The position numbers and the translations under genes are program-made. From Calditrichota bacterium (GTDB lineage Bacteria; Zhuqueibacterota; Zhuqueibacteria; Zhuqueibacterales; Geothermadaptataceae), in contig QQUE01000003.1 in the NCBI GenBank assembly GCA_008501765.1, forward strand, positions 1 to 64,000: a DNA stretch of 64,000 bases, in the 5' to 3' direction. The stretch's first letter is position 1. Every line of letters begins with the position of its first letter. This document shows positions 52,227 to 61,697 of the stretch, one piece after another. A model generated the notes under the pieces. That model ran no database searches, was not told the origin of the DNA, and saw nothing but the letters and a program-made list of their open reading frames with translations.

Positions 52227-53465
52227 ATGATGTGGAAATTAAAACAGCCTCGTATTATTGTATTTATTACAGGATTACTACTGGCATATTCCGCTGCCGT
52301 CGCTGGTCCTGAAAATGGAAAAATTACCTGCTCAGAAGATGGTTTTGTTGAAATTGATGGGAATAAGAAATTTTTAATCGGCACTTATCATTTGCCACAG
52401 AGTGAGTCACCTTACCGCACACTCTCAAAGAATGGATTTAATTTGGTGCGTGTGGAATTGCAGCAATCAGCTTTAAAATCTGCCCATGAAAACAAACTCT
52501 GGGTCTGGACGAGCATCGGCCATATTGCAGATAACTTCAGTGCCGCAGAATCCAACGCATTTATTGAGAAAATCCATGAGTGGAAAGACGAACCGGGCCT
52601 ATTATTCTGGGAACTTGAAGACGAACCCGCTTATACCTGGGGCTCAGCTAAACCCAGAATCGAGCCTGCTGCCCTGATTCGTACATATAATCTTGTTAAA
52701 AAAGAAGATCCCGACCATTTAATTTATATGAATCATGCACCGGTAAACTTAGTCAGCACGCTGCAAGATTACAACGCCGCTGCTGATATTTTGGCGTGTG
52801 ATGTTTATCCGGTCATTCCCCACGGAATTCGCCCATCCTACGCATTATTTGATGACGGTTTGCAAGGCGATTTACTCAACACCAGCCTGAGCCAGGTCGG
52901 GGAATACGCCGATAAGATGAAACGTGTCTCTGCTGATAAACCGCTCTTCCTGATTTTACAGGGTTTTGCCTGGGAAATGCTGCGCAAAGCGGGGGACAGG
53001 GACAGCGCAATGATTCTTTATCCGAATTATTATCAGCTGCGTTTCATGGCTTTTAACGCCATCATTCACGGTGTCAACGGGTTGTTGTTCTGGGGGACGA
53101 AATATACACCGGCGAACGCTGATTTTTGGCCAGATTTATTCAAGTTGACTGGCGAACTTTCAAGTTTGAACGCTGTGCTCACAGCGCCAGCCGTCGATAA
53201 TTTTGTTGAAATTGAATACCAGGAAATGGGGCATAGTGTTGATGCCGGCATCGAAATTTTAACCAAAGCTGTCGGCAATAAAATTTACCTCATTACGGCC
53301 AATGCTGACCGCAATCCGGTGAAAATAAAAATGCGCGGTTTGGGTCGCTTTAATACGATGTCATCAGTTAGCGGTGGTGAAAAAATAGAATTCCACAACG
53401 GGACACACATTGTAAATTATAAACCATTTGAAGTCCATCTATTTATAGTGGAACACAAGATTTAA
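52227..53465 (+). CDS. Exported TIM-barrel glycoside hydrolase-like protein
   Basis: A 412-residue exported protein (signal FITGLLLAYSAAVAG). A (beta/alpha)8-type core carries the WELEDEPAYTWGS segment near residue 130, where a glutamate precedes D-E-P as in clan GH-A acid/base sites, LACDVYP later, and GVNGLLFWGTKY; a small C-terminal beta domain follows. Likely a glycosidase acting in the periplasm or outside; the family number and substrate are not recognised. It lies 8 bp after the regulator. Confidence 0.65.
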   Translation: MMWKLKQPRIIVFITGLLLAYSAAVAGPENGKITCSEDGFVEIDGNKKFLIGTYHLPQSESPYRTLSKNGFNLVRVELQQSALKSAHENKLWVWTSIGHIADNFSAAESNAFIEKIHEWKDEPGLLFWELEDEPAYTWGSAKPRIEPAALIRTYNLVKKEDPDHLIYMNHAPVNLVSTLQDYNAAADILACDVYPVIPHGIRPSYALFDDGLQGDLLNTSLSQVGEYADKMKRVSADKPLFLILQGFAWEMLRKAGDRDSAMILYPNYYQLRFMAFNAIIHGVNGLLFWGTKYTPANADFWPDLFKLTGELSSLNAVLTAPAVDNFVEIEYQEMGHSVDAGIEILTKAVGNKIYLITANADRNPVKIKMRGLGRFNTMSSVSGGEKIEFHNGTHIVNYKPFEVHLFIVEHKI

Positions 53466-53508
53466 ACACTGTTTTCAGTTTGAAATATAAAGTACGCACT
53501 AAAAATTA

Positions 53509-55083
53509 ATGTTTGATTCAGAGGTGAGGTGGCGTGTGAGTTTACATTGGTTAGATATCGTTATGCTGGTGATTTATATGGGCGGTATGCTCAGTTTGGG
53601 TTTCTGGTTTTCGAGAAAAAATACCGATACAGAAGAATATTTTGTTGGCGGACGTTCTCATGCTGGCTGGGTCATTGGATTGAGTCTGGTCGGAACATCA
53701 ATTAGTTCGATAACATTTCTTGCATACCCGGCGGATGCATTCAAGACGGCCTGGTTGCGTTTTCTGCCAAATTTGATGATGCCGCTGGGTATTTTGATAG
53801 CTGCACGGGTATTTTTACCTTTTTTCCGGCGAAGAAAAATCACTTCGGCTTACGAATATCTCGAGGACCGTTTTGGCCCATCAATTCGTGTTTACGGATC
53901 GCTGGCATTTATTGTTGGTCAGTTGGTCCGTGTGAGCATCATTCTCTACTTAATTTCGTTAGTTCTGCATGAAATGCTCGGCGTTGACCCGGTATTGAGC
54001 ATTCTCATTGCAGGGGGATTTGTGGCTATTTATACGATCATCGGTGGTATTGATGCGGTGATCTGGACCGACGTCATCCAAACCATAGTTTTAATGCTCG
54101 GGGGGATAATTAGTCTGATTGTGATCATAAATATTTTGCCCGGCGGCTTGGGACAAATTTTTTCAGTGGCATTGGCGGATGGTAAATTTGGTCTATCAGA
54201 TTTGCATAACGGCCAGTTGGTTGATGCGCCCTGGGGTTTTTCATTGCAAGAGAAAACTGTGACGATGATGTTGGTCCTCGGTTTGGTCAACTGGCTAACC
54301 GAGTACAGCAGCAATCAGAATGTCGTGCAACGTTTTGCGGCCTCAAAAAGCAGTAAGGAAGCGCGAAAAGCCATGTGGATTGGGGTCTCGACTAGCCTGC
54401 CGATCTGGGCTTTTTATATGTTTCTGGGAACATCAATGTACGTTTTATTTAAAGTTTTCCCTACGATTGAGAGTTCTGAAATACTCGTTGGCGTCCGCAA
54501 AGCGGAACAGATTTTCCCCTTTTTCATTATGAATTATTTGCCGCCGGGCATAACCGGTCTGGTGATCGCGGCTGCCCTGGCTGCGGCGATGTCCTCGCTG
54601 GATTCGAGTATCAACGCCATATCAACTGTTTCTGTGACTGATTTTTACCGGCGATATTTAGCTCCGAACAGGGAAGACCGGCATTATCTGAAAGCGGCCT
54701 GGTGGATCGCCGGATTTGCTGCGGTTTTCATGATTGGTGGTGCAATTGTTTTATCGAAATCAGCTTCGCAAACTATGCAGGATACGGCGACTATTTTGGT
54801 TTCTCTCCTCGGGGGTGGACTGATGGGAATGTACTTGTTGGGTTTTCTGACAAAAAAGGGCGATGCACGCTCGGTTTGGTTTGGAATTGTATTTACCATG
54901 ACTTTTACCGGCTGGTCCATCCTGGCAAAAAACGACATGTTGCCAGAAATTTTACAAGCACCGTTCGACCTGTATTACACAGGCATTTTCGGGAATTTAA
55001 TCATGTTCGTCGTTGGCTACGTGGTCGGGACAATTTGGAGCAAAAAAGAACGTGATTTGAGCCAATTGACGATCTGGCATTAA
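53509..55083 (+). CDS. Sodium:solute symporter (SSS family)
   Basis: A 524-residue inner-membrane transporter with about 13 helices. Typical SSS features: the EEYFVGGRS segment after helix 1, ITSAYEYLEDRFG in loop 2-3, GGIDAVIWTDVIQ, and AAAMSSLDSSINAIS in a later helix. It probably imports a monosaccharide or acidic sugar liberated by the neighbouring enzymes with sodium. The position between a glycosidase and an aldolase fits sugar catabolism. Confidence 0.88.
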   Translation: MFDSEVRWRVSLHWLDIVMLVIYMGGMLSLGFWFSRKNTDTEEYFVGGRSHAGWVIGLSLVGTSISSITFLAYPADAFKTAWLRFLPNLMMPLGILIAARVFLPFFRRRKITSAYEYLEDRFGPSIRVYGSLAFIVGQLVRVSIILYLISLVLHEMLGVDPVLSILIAGGFVAIYTIIGGIDAVIWTDVIQTIVLMLGGIISLIVIINILPGGLGQIFSVALADGKFGLSDLHNGQLVDAPWGFSLQEKTVTMMLVLGLVNWLTEYSSNQNVVQRFAASKSSKEARKAMWIGVSTSLPIWAFYMFLGTSMYVLFKVFPTIESSEILVGVRKAEQIFPFFIMNYLPPGITGLVIAAALAAAMSSLDSSINAISTVSVTDFYRRYLAPNREDRHYLKAAWWIAGFAAVFMIGGAIVLSKSASQTMQDTATILVSLLGGGLMGMYLLGFLTKKGDARSVWFGIVFTMTFTGWSILAKNDMLPEILQAPFDLYYTGIFGNLIMFVVGYVVGTIWSKKERDLSQLTIWH

Positions 55084-55106
55084 TTTAAATAGATTGGACA
55101 TTTGTT

Positions 55107-56027
55107 GTGAAAGTAAATGAACAAAGCAGGCACAAATATATAGGGACGTGGCCGACGATGGTCACACCATTTGATAAGAATCTACATATCGATTTTGCGG
55201 TGAACCGCGAGATAATTGAATGGTATTTGCAGTTTGATATTGGTGGATTGTATCCCAACTGTTTATCCAGCGAAATGTATTTTTTAAACAATGAAGAAAG
55301 AATTCAGCTCGTCTCCGAAACGGTGAAAGTGGTTAACGGGCGTGTCAAAGTCGTTGCAACAGCAAATTTGGGTGACTCGGTCGAAGCGCATATGGATTTT
55401 GCTCGCCGTATTGCGGATACGGGTGTGGATGCACTCATGCTGCTGGTGCCTGAATTTTTGAATTCTGATAGCGAACTTGAAAAGTACTATCTAAAAATGG
55501 CGGAAACGCTTCAATTGCCACTCGGAATTTATGAATGCCCGGTACCGCGAAAATATCATCTCGGTGTTTCATTGGTTAAAAAATTGGCTGAAACAGGCCG
55601 TTTTGTTGCCTACAAAGAAACGAGCTGTGATCTGAAAAAAATATTGACACTTTACGAAGTCACTAAAAATACCCCCTTTGCGCTGTTGCAGGCGAACGCA
55701 CCCTATATTTTGCAAGTGTGCCGTGCCGGCGTGCCGGGCTCAATGAATATCGGCTCAATTTGGTTGGCGGATATTGCCGCCTCGATAATTCGCATGGCCC
55801 ACGAAAATGATGCCATGGCCGAAAGCCTGCACAGCCGGTTCTGCATGCTGGAAATGGTGCAGCGCTCGGCGCATCCGGTCAGTTCGAAATACCTTTTATC
55901 CAAGCGTGGATTGCCTGTTCCTATTCATTCCCGCTGTGGTGACGTGGGTTTCAGCGAGGAAGTGAAGGCGAGTATCGACTATATCATGCGTGATTTTTTA
56001 ACTGCTGAAGGCAATTTGATTCTTTAG
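55107..56027 (+). CDS. DHDPS/N-acetylneuraminate lyase-family aldolase
   Basis: A 306-residue (beta/alpha)8 class I aldolase. Schiff-base lysine K170 lies in YKETS and the assisting Tyr Y142 in GIYECPVPR; the TPFD segment at the N-terminus is typical. Members cleave or form sugar acids (KDG, N-acetylneuraminate, dihydrodipicolinate). The neighbours (SSS symporter, sialidase-like protein) make sialic-acid or keto-deoxy-sugar cleavage attractive, but specificity cannot be read. Translation starts at GTG with weak GGA upstream. Confidence 0.85.
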   Translation: MKVNEQSRHKYIGTWPTMVTPFDKNLHIDFAVNREIIEWYLQFDIGGLYPNCLSSEMYFLNNEERIQLVSETVKVVNGRVKVVATANLGDSVEAHMDFARRIADTGVDALMLLVPEFLNSDSELEKYYLKMAETLQLPLGIYECPVPRKYHLGVSLVKKLAETGRFVAYKETSCDLKKILTLYEVTKNTPFALLQANAPYILQVCRAGVPGSMNIGSIWLADIAASIIRMAHENDAMAESLHSRFCMLEMVQRSAHPVSSKYLLSKRGLPVPIHSRCGDVGFSEEVKASIDYIMRDFLTAEGNLIL

Positions 56028-56098
56028 ATATAATTTGATTTATGGAACACCCATCGTTTCCAGATTTTTGAAAAATAAAAACAAGTTAAGGATGCACC

Positions 56099-56578
56099 AT
56101 GGATTTAAATGAAAAAATAGTGGATTTGGAACAGGCTGTACAGATCCGTTCCCGCTGGAAGGATGCAGATGAAAAAGTCGTATTCACCAATGGCTGTTTT
56201 GATATTCTGCATCCTGGCCACGTTTTGTATTTAACCGAGGCCCGCATGATGGGGGATCACATGATTCTCGGATTAAATACAGACGCCTCCGTGCAGCGGT
56301 TAAAGGGTCCGGGGCGGCCAATTCAGTCGGAAAATGACCGGGCCATAGTCGCTGCCGGGCTGTGGGCAATTGATCTCATCGTCCTGTTTGATGAAGACAC
56401 GCCATACGATCTCATTAAAACGCTGATGCCGGATGTCCTTGTCAAAGGCGGCGATTATACTTTTGATACGATCGTTGGCGCACCCGTGGTTGCAGCGTCC
56501 GGAGGTGAAGTGAAAACCATTGATTTTGTTGAAGGAAAATCAACAACACGAATCATCTCGAAAATGATTGAAAAATAG
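56099..56578 (+). CDS. RfaE2/HldC-like nucleotidyltransferase
   Basis: A 159-residue cytidylyltransferase-fold enzyme: TNGCFDILHPGH with the catalytic HPGH at 38-41, GLNTDASV, RPIQSENDRA and EGKSTT (145-150). This is the adenylyltransferase half of the heptose pathway, which activates D-glycero-D-manno-heptose 1-phosphate with ATP. Here it is a separate gene directly before the kinase half, as in the split HldC/HldA arrangement. Confidence 0.87.
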   Translation: MDLNEKIVDLEQAVQIRSRWKDADEKVVFTNGCFDILHPGHVLYLTEARMMGDHMILGLNTDASVQRLKGPGRPIQSENDRAIVAAGLWAIDLIVLFDEDTPYDLIKTLMPDVLVKGGDYTFDTIVGAPVVAASGGEVKTIDFVEGKSTTRIISKMIEK

Positions 56579-56590
56579 GGATTTGGAGAA

Positions 56591-57634
56591 TTGGTTTTAC
56601 AACTGGAGTCAGTGATAAACGAGAATCAGTTGCAGCACCTGTTAACTCAAATTGAGGCTGTAAAAATAGCGGTTGTCGGCGATTTTTGTCTCGATGTGTA
56701 TTGGGAAATTGATATGCAGGGTTCAGAAATGTCTGTCGAAACCGGTCTGCCGACCTACCCGGTGCGCAAACAACGCTATTTTCTCGGCGGTGCAGGCAAT
56801 GTTGTCGCCAATCTCGCGGCTTTAAAAGTGGGTGAAGTTCATGCCTTTGGCGTTGTAGGCGAAGACCTCTTTGCCAGCGAAATGATTCGACTATGCGAAC
56901 AATTGTCAGTCAAGACGGAAGGGCTGCACGTTCAGGAAAAAGAATGGGATACAAGTGTTTATATTAAGCGCATCGTCGATGGCAAAGAATTGAACCGCAT
57001 CGACTTCAGCAATTTTAATAAAATCTCAAAGACGATCACGGACAAATTAATTACCCAGTTAGCAGAACGAATAGAGTTGTTTGATGCGGTAATAATTAAT
57101 CAGCAATTGGCCCACGGCATCCATTCACCGTATTTTAGAAAAAAAATTGTGGCACTGATCGAACGGCATCCTGCAAAAATATTTTTAACCGACAGCCGCG
57201 ATTTTGGCAACGATTTTCACGGCAGTATTCGCAAGATAAATGATTATGAAGCGAGAATTCTCTGCGGTCACAAATTGAATCCCAATGATGAAGTGAGTAA
57301 AAAAGATGCTGAAGCTTCTGCGAGAGAATTGATGCAACGCTGGGGTAATTTACTTTTTGTTACCCGTGGCGAACATGGTATTCTGGTCTGTGATGACGAT
57401 GAAATTATCGAAATCACCCTCCCGAAAATTACGGGACCCGTTGATACAGTTGGCGCCGGAGATTCCCTTCTCGCAGGATTGGCGGCAGCTTTGGGAGCTG
57501 GGGCATCTGCTGAGGGTGCCGGGCAATTGGGAACACTGGTTGCCGGAGTTACGGTGCAAAAACTATTTCAATGCGGCACAGCCACGCCGGAAGAAATTCT
57601 CCATTTGCATGATATTCAGAGTAGTAAACCGTAA
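56591..57634 (+). CDS. PfkB-family kinase, heptose-7-phosphate kinase-like (RfaE1/HldA)
   Basis: A 347-residue ribokinase-fold enzyme with GGAGNVVANLAAL near residue 75, DSRDFG, and the catalytic GAGD with D291 (DTVGAGDSLLAG). Similarity is to the RfaE domain 1 kinases that phosphorylate heptose 7-phosphate. It follows the nucleotidyltransferase by 12 bp. The start is uncertain: TTG 56591 with GGAGA directly adjacent, or GTG 56612 with GGAG 5 nt upstream. Confidence 0.83.
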   Translation: MVLQLESVINENQLQHLLTQIEAVKIAVVGDFCLDVYWEIDMQGSEMSVETGLPTYPVRKQRYFLGGAGNVVANLAALKVGEVHAFGVVGEDLFASEMIRLCEQLSVKTEGLHVQEKEWDTSVYIKRIVDGKELNRIDFSNFNKISKTITDKLITQLAERIELFDAVIINQQLAHGIHSPYFRKKIVALIERHPAKIFLTDSRDFGNDFHGSIRKINDYEARILCGHKLNPNDEVSKKDAEASARELMQRWGNLLFVTRGEHGILVCDDDEIIEITLPKITGPVDTVGAGDSLLAGLAAALGAGASAEGAGQLGTLVAGVTVQKLFQCGTATPEEILHLHDIQSSKP

Positions 57635-57700
57635 TTTGATTGACAGATTACGGACATCCTGAAATGGATACGTATTCTTTAAAATTTTTAAGCAGAGAAA

Positions 57701-58627
57701 ATGACGTCAATGATTGATAAATTTCCCGGCGAAAATGGTCTTTTACAAAATCCGGTGACGGTTGCAGGTACGAATAATAATATTACAATCGTACGGGAAT
57801 TTGACGGGCAGCCAATTTCAGTCGGTTTGTTCGATTTCGATGGAACGTTGTCCGATGAACGCATCGGCTGGCCAAACCTGATGGTCGCCAATAATGTTGC
57901 ATTTCTGATCGCATTGAGTTCGCCACATTTGGAGCACAAACAAGCTGAAAAAATGGTCATCGAAGACATTGAGAAAACCATCGGTATTCCAACATATATG
58001 CAAATGAAACGCTTGTGTACGATGATCAAAGAAAACGGCTATGTTGGCCCAACGCTGGATCCGAAAATGTTCAAAGATGCCTACAATGACTCGCTTGTCG
58101 GCATGGTGGAGAGCCGTCGCGCCCGCCTTGCAGCAGGTGAAATTTCCATGGATAATTTGCGAATTGCCGGCACCTTTGAATTGTTGACGGCATTACAGAA
58201 AAAGCTCACCAAAGGAATCTATCTCGCCAGTGGAACGGATGTCGAAGCTGTGGCTGAGAGCGTTGAATATTTGGGTTTTTCCCGTTTTTTTCCGCGCGAA
58301 AGAATTGCCGGCGCCGGAACCTTAAGCCCGGAAAAGGATGCAAAAGAAGCGGTTATTAAAAAGTTATTAAATGAAAATGGCATGCATGGCAATGAACTGA
58401 TTACCTTCGGCGACGGATTCCCGGAAATTCTCCATACCTATCTTGCAGGAGGAGTGGGCATTGGCGTCGTGACCCGCGATCAAAGCCATTATGAGCACCA
58501 GGGACATTTTACCATCAAACAAAAAGAACAGCGGCTTATTAATGCCGGGGCCCATGTTATCGTTCGCAATCCGTTTCAGAATATACCGCAACTGCTTGAG
58601 CTTGTAACCATGGGTTATCGCGTGTAA
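57701..58627 (+). CDS. HAD-superfamily phosphatase
   Basis: A 308-residue haloacid dehalogenase-type hydrolase: nucleophile motif FDFDGT with D45 and D47, a large helical cap (~60-170), motif II LASGT, and motif III GDGFPEI. It is longer than GmhB phosphatases of the heptose pathway and lacks their DRDGT and zinc-ligand cysteines, so it may replace GmhB or act on another phosphosugar. About 70 residues at the N-terminus have no clear counterpart. The ribosome site AGAGAAA is upstream. Confidence 0.82.
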   Translation: MTSMIDKFPGENGLLQNPVTVAGTNNNITIVREFDGQPISVGLFDFDGTLSDERIGWPNLMVANNVAFLIALSSPHLEHKQAEKMVIEDIEKTIGIPTYMQMKRLCTMIKENGYVGPTLDPKMFKDAYNDSLVGMVESRRARLAAGEISMDNLRIAGTFELLTALQKKLTKGIYLASGTDVEAVAESVEYLGFSRFFPRERIAGAGTLSPEKDAKEAVIKKLLNENGMHGNELITFGDGFPEILHTYLAGGVGIGVVTRDQSHYEHQGHFTIKQKEQRLINAGAHVIVRNPFQNIPQLLELVTMGYRV

Positions 58628-58656
58628 TTATTTTTGATTTTTATGGAGTTAGGGTA

Positions 58657-61443
58657 TTGAAAAAGAAAAAAACTATTCATGTTATCAGCAATTCACACTG
58701 GGACAGAGAATGGGGATATCCATTCGAAGAGACGCGCCTGCTTTTGCTCGATTTCATGGATGAGCTGCTCGATTTACTCGACAATGATCCCGAATTTCAA
58801 TCGTTTACTTTCGATTCGCAGGTGTTGGGAATTCTCGATTATCTTGAACTGCGGCCGGAAAATACAGAGCGATTGAAAAAACATGTAAAGAGTGGCCGGC
58901 TTATCATCGGGCCGTGGTATTCTCTGCCGGAAGAGTATCTTGTTAACGGGGAATCTTTAGTGCGCAACGTGGTGATTGGCCATCGCAAATCGGCTGAATT
59001 GGGTGCCGTCTCAAAAATTGGATATACTCCCTTCAGCTATGGCCAGACCTCGCAGATCGCACAAATCTATAATGGATTTGGTATTGATACGATCATTTTT
59101 TATCGCGGCATAAACACGCCCAAGAGTGAGTTTTTGCTCGAAGGCCCCGATGGTTCTCGTTTGCTGGGAATGCGATTTGGCTGCATGAGCCGTTTTAGTT
59201 ATTATTTTTATATTTACCGCCAGGTACGTTACGGCATGGATCACGACGACTGGAATTATCGTTGGGACCGTGGCGCGGCGCCATTCCGCATGGCCAATGA
59301 TTCCCGGCCGCGTGAGCATTATTACATTCTCGATGATCAGAAAAAACAATGGAATACCGGGATAATCCCGGAGCAGATCAAACGGCTGATTGAAGATGAA
59401 TCCGAACATTTTACCACCAGCCATATCGCCTGTATGCAGGGGTTTGATGCTTCCAACCCCGATCCACAGGAAGCTGATATTATCAAATTGTGCCAGCAGG
59501 CCGCACCGGAATATGAAATCAAGCTATCAAATTTAAAAGATTACATGGATGGCATGCGGGCAGAAATCGGCGAACTGGAACCGATGACTGGCGAAAGCCG
59601 TGATCCCGGTTCCGTGGGAAAATGGACCCATCTCTACGGTGATGTCATCAGCGCGCGCACGCGATTGAAAATCGCGAACCACCGGGCTGAGTTGGATATC
59701 CAGCGCTGTGCCGAACCCTGGAGTGCAATCGGAGCGATGGCTGGTGGACAATATTACCGCACAGCCATCGACCGTGCCTGGATTCTTTTACTGAAAAACC
59801 ATCCCCACGATACGCTCACCGGCGGCGGTATTGATCAAATGGAAAAAGATTCCCTGTATCGCGCTGATCAGATCAATATTTTGTGCCAGGGAGTCATGCG
59901 GCGGGGCATGCAACAGATTCAAATTCAAATTGATAACAGCGATCTCAGTGAAAAAGACAGTGTAATAACCGTCTTCAATTCGGCGCCATTCCCACGCAAG
60001 AGTGTGATTTCCTGCCTGTTGGACATGCCGACTGACACCGGATTTGAAGCATTCAGCATTCGTACCCCCGGAGGAAAGAGCAGAGATTTTCAGATTAAAA
60101 GTGAATTCCCCTTTGGCACGCTCGTTCGAAATTTGCAGGATATCTCACTTGAAGTGCGATCGCAACGGGTGCACTGCCATTTCGAAACAGATGAAATCCC
60201 GGCGTTTGGTTATAAAACCTACCATCTTGTGCGGGAAAACAAGCCGGCCTATGTTGCGGGATCAATTCTAACGGCTACCAATGTGCTTGAAAACGACTTT
60301 ATTCGTGCCAGCTTTAATAGCAATGGAACTTTGGATCTGATCCATAAAAAAAGTGGTCACACGTTTGAAGGCCTGCATTATCTGGAGAACAGCGGCGAAG
60401 CTGGCCATTCCTGGATTCACAAAAAACCGGACGGCAATGAAATCATCACTTCTCACGGTTGTACTGCTGCAATTTCCGTCGTTGAACAGGGCCCGCTGTT
60501 GGCAAAAATTCGGGTTGAATACGAAATGCACATCCCGGTTGATTTGAACAATCCGATGCATGCTCAGGATCGATCGGAGTTCCGGAACAACGTTCGCCGC
60601 ACAAAAGAAAAACGGGCGATTTTAGTGACCAGTGATTTCACTTTGCGTAAAAATGCCGAACGGTTAGATGTGACGACGAAATTGAACAATACCTGTCGCA
60701 ATCACCGCATGCGTGTGGTTTTTCCAACGCATCTCGAGTGCGACAAAACACAGGCCGAGGTGAGTTATGATGTGGTCTCACGGGATATTCATGTCAAAAA
60801 AGAGAGCGCATATTTTGGCAAAGAAAATCCAACTTACCCCATGCACCGGTTTGTCGACATGACTGACGGAAACATCGGGCTGGCTATTTTAAACACTGGA
60901 ATTCGCGAATACGAAGCGATGGATTCGGCTGACCGTGCGCTCGCGATAACTTTATTTCGCGCTTTCGTTTATCGCAATTGCCCGGTGATCGGCCGCTACG
61001 AAGTGCATCCGGAAATGGAACTCGCTCAGTGTCCGGGAGAATTGCAGTGGACGTATGCGCTCTATCCGCATAAGGGAGATTGGGAGAATGGTGTTTATCA
61101 GCAGGCTGAAGATTTAAATCTTCCTTTGGAAGCGGCGCAGGCTGGGGCACATTCTGGCGTCTTGCCAAAAGAAAGCAGCTTTTTAGAACTCAAAGGCGAC
61201 AATCTGCAATTCTCCGCGCTGAAGCAAGCTGAAGACCGCCCAGATTCCTGGATTGTAAGAATTTACAATCCGACGGAGGGAGATGTTTCCGGTAGCCTTG
61301 AATTTAGACAGCCAGTTTTGAAAGCATGGGAGTGCAATCTCAATGAGGAGAGAACTGCTTCGATGAAAATCAGGAATCGATTGATTCCCATAAAAGTTGG
61401 CAAAAAGAAAATAATGACCATTGAGATTATTCTCAAAAAATAA
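58657..61443 (+). CDS. GH38 alpha-mannosidase homologue with altered nucleophile site
   Basis: A 928-residue cytoplasmic protein (no signal peptide) from a TTG start with GGAG and AGGG upstream. HWDREW with H14 and D16 marks the GH38 zinc site; NHPHDTLTG near 390 supplies the usual later histidine. The segment where the family has P-D-x-F-G instead reads GYTPFSYGQTSQ, with Phe126 at the position of the nucleophilic, zinc-binding aspartate. The C-terminal two thirds are the usual beta-domains. By family it cleaves alpha-mannosides, but this site argues for altered or lost catalysis unless another acid substitutes. Confidence 0.85.
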   Translation: MKKKKTIHVISNSHWDREWGYPFEETRLLLLDFMDELLDLLDNDPEFQSFTFDSQVLGILDYLELRPENTERLKKHVKSGRLIIGPWYSLPEEYLVNGESLVRNVVIGHRKSAELGAVSKIGYTPFSYGQTSQIAQIYNGFGIDTIIFYRGINTPKSEFLLEGPDGSRLLGMRFGCMSRFSYYFYIYRQVRYGMDHDDWNYRWDRGAAPFRMANDSRPREHYYILDDQKKQWNTGIIPEQIKRLIEDESEHFTTSHIACMQGFDASNPDPQEADIIKLCQQAAPEYEIKLSNLKDYMDGMRAEIGELEPMTGESRDPGSVGKWTHLYGDVISARTRLKIANHRAELDIQRCAEPWSAIGAMAGGQYYRTAIDRAWILLLKNHPHDTLTGGGIDQMEKDSLYRADQINILCQGVMRRGMQQIQIQIDNSDLSEKDSVITVFNSAPFPRKSVISCLLDMPTDTGFEAFSIRTPGGKSRDFQIKSEFPFGTLVRNLQDISLEVRSQRVHCHFETDEIPAFGYKTYHLVRENKPAYVAGSILTATNVLENDFIRASFNSNGTLDLIHKKSGHTFEGLHYLENSGEAGHSWIHKKPDGNEIITSHGCTAAISVVEQGPLLAKIRVEYEMHIPVDLNNPMHAQDRSEFRNNVRRTKEKRAILVTSDFTLRKNAERLDVTTKLNNTCRNHRMRVVFPTHLECDKTQAEVSYDVVSRDIHVKKESAYFGKENPTYPMHRFVDMTDGNIGLAILNTGIREYEAMDSADRALAITLFRAFVYRNCPVIGRYEVHPEMELAQCPGELQWTYALYPHKGDWENGVYQQAEDLNLPLEAAQAGAHSGVLPKESSFLELKGDNLQFSALKQAEDRPDSWIVRIYNPTEGDVSGSLEFRQPVLKAWECNLNEERTASMKIRNRLIPIKVGKKKIMTIEIILKK

Positions 61444-61519
61444 GATTTGTTTTGATATTTCATTCATCAACATGTTCGTTTGCAATCGGATTCGTGCAGA
61501 GTCGATATAAAGTTTAGAA

Positions 61520-61657
61520 AATTCTGTCGAGACTGTTGAAAATCCAGAAAATTTGAACCCTGAGCTTGTCGAAGGGCCCAAATTTGGGGGTAACGCCGGG
61601 CGCTTCGACAAGCTCAGCGACCGGTTCTCACACTTTTTTGACAGTCTCGTCAGAATT
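61520..61657. repeat. Nested inverted-repeat element, 138 bp
   Basis: Outer arms AATTCTGTCGAGACTGT (61520-61536) and its complement at 61641-61657 match at 16 of 17 positions. Inside, CTGAGCTTGTCGAAG (61560-61574) and CTTCGACAAGCTCAG (61603-61617) are a perfect 15-bp palindrome. This is the same architecture as the 22818 element with different sequences. It fills the gap before the sialidase-like gene. Confidence 0.72.
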
Positions 61658-61697
61658 TACGTGCACATTTTAAATTTTACGATAAAGGAATGCAGCA

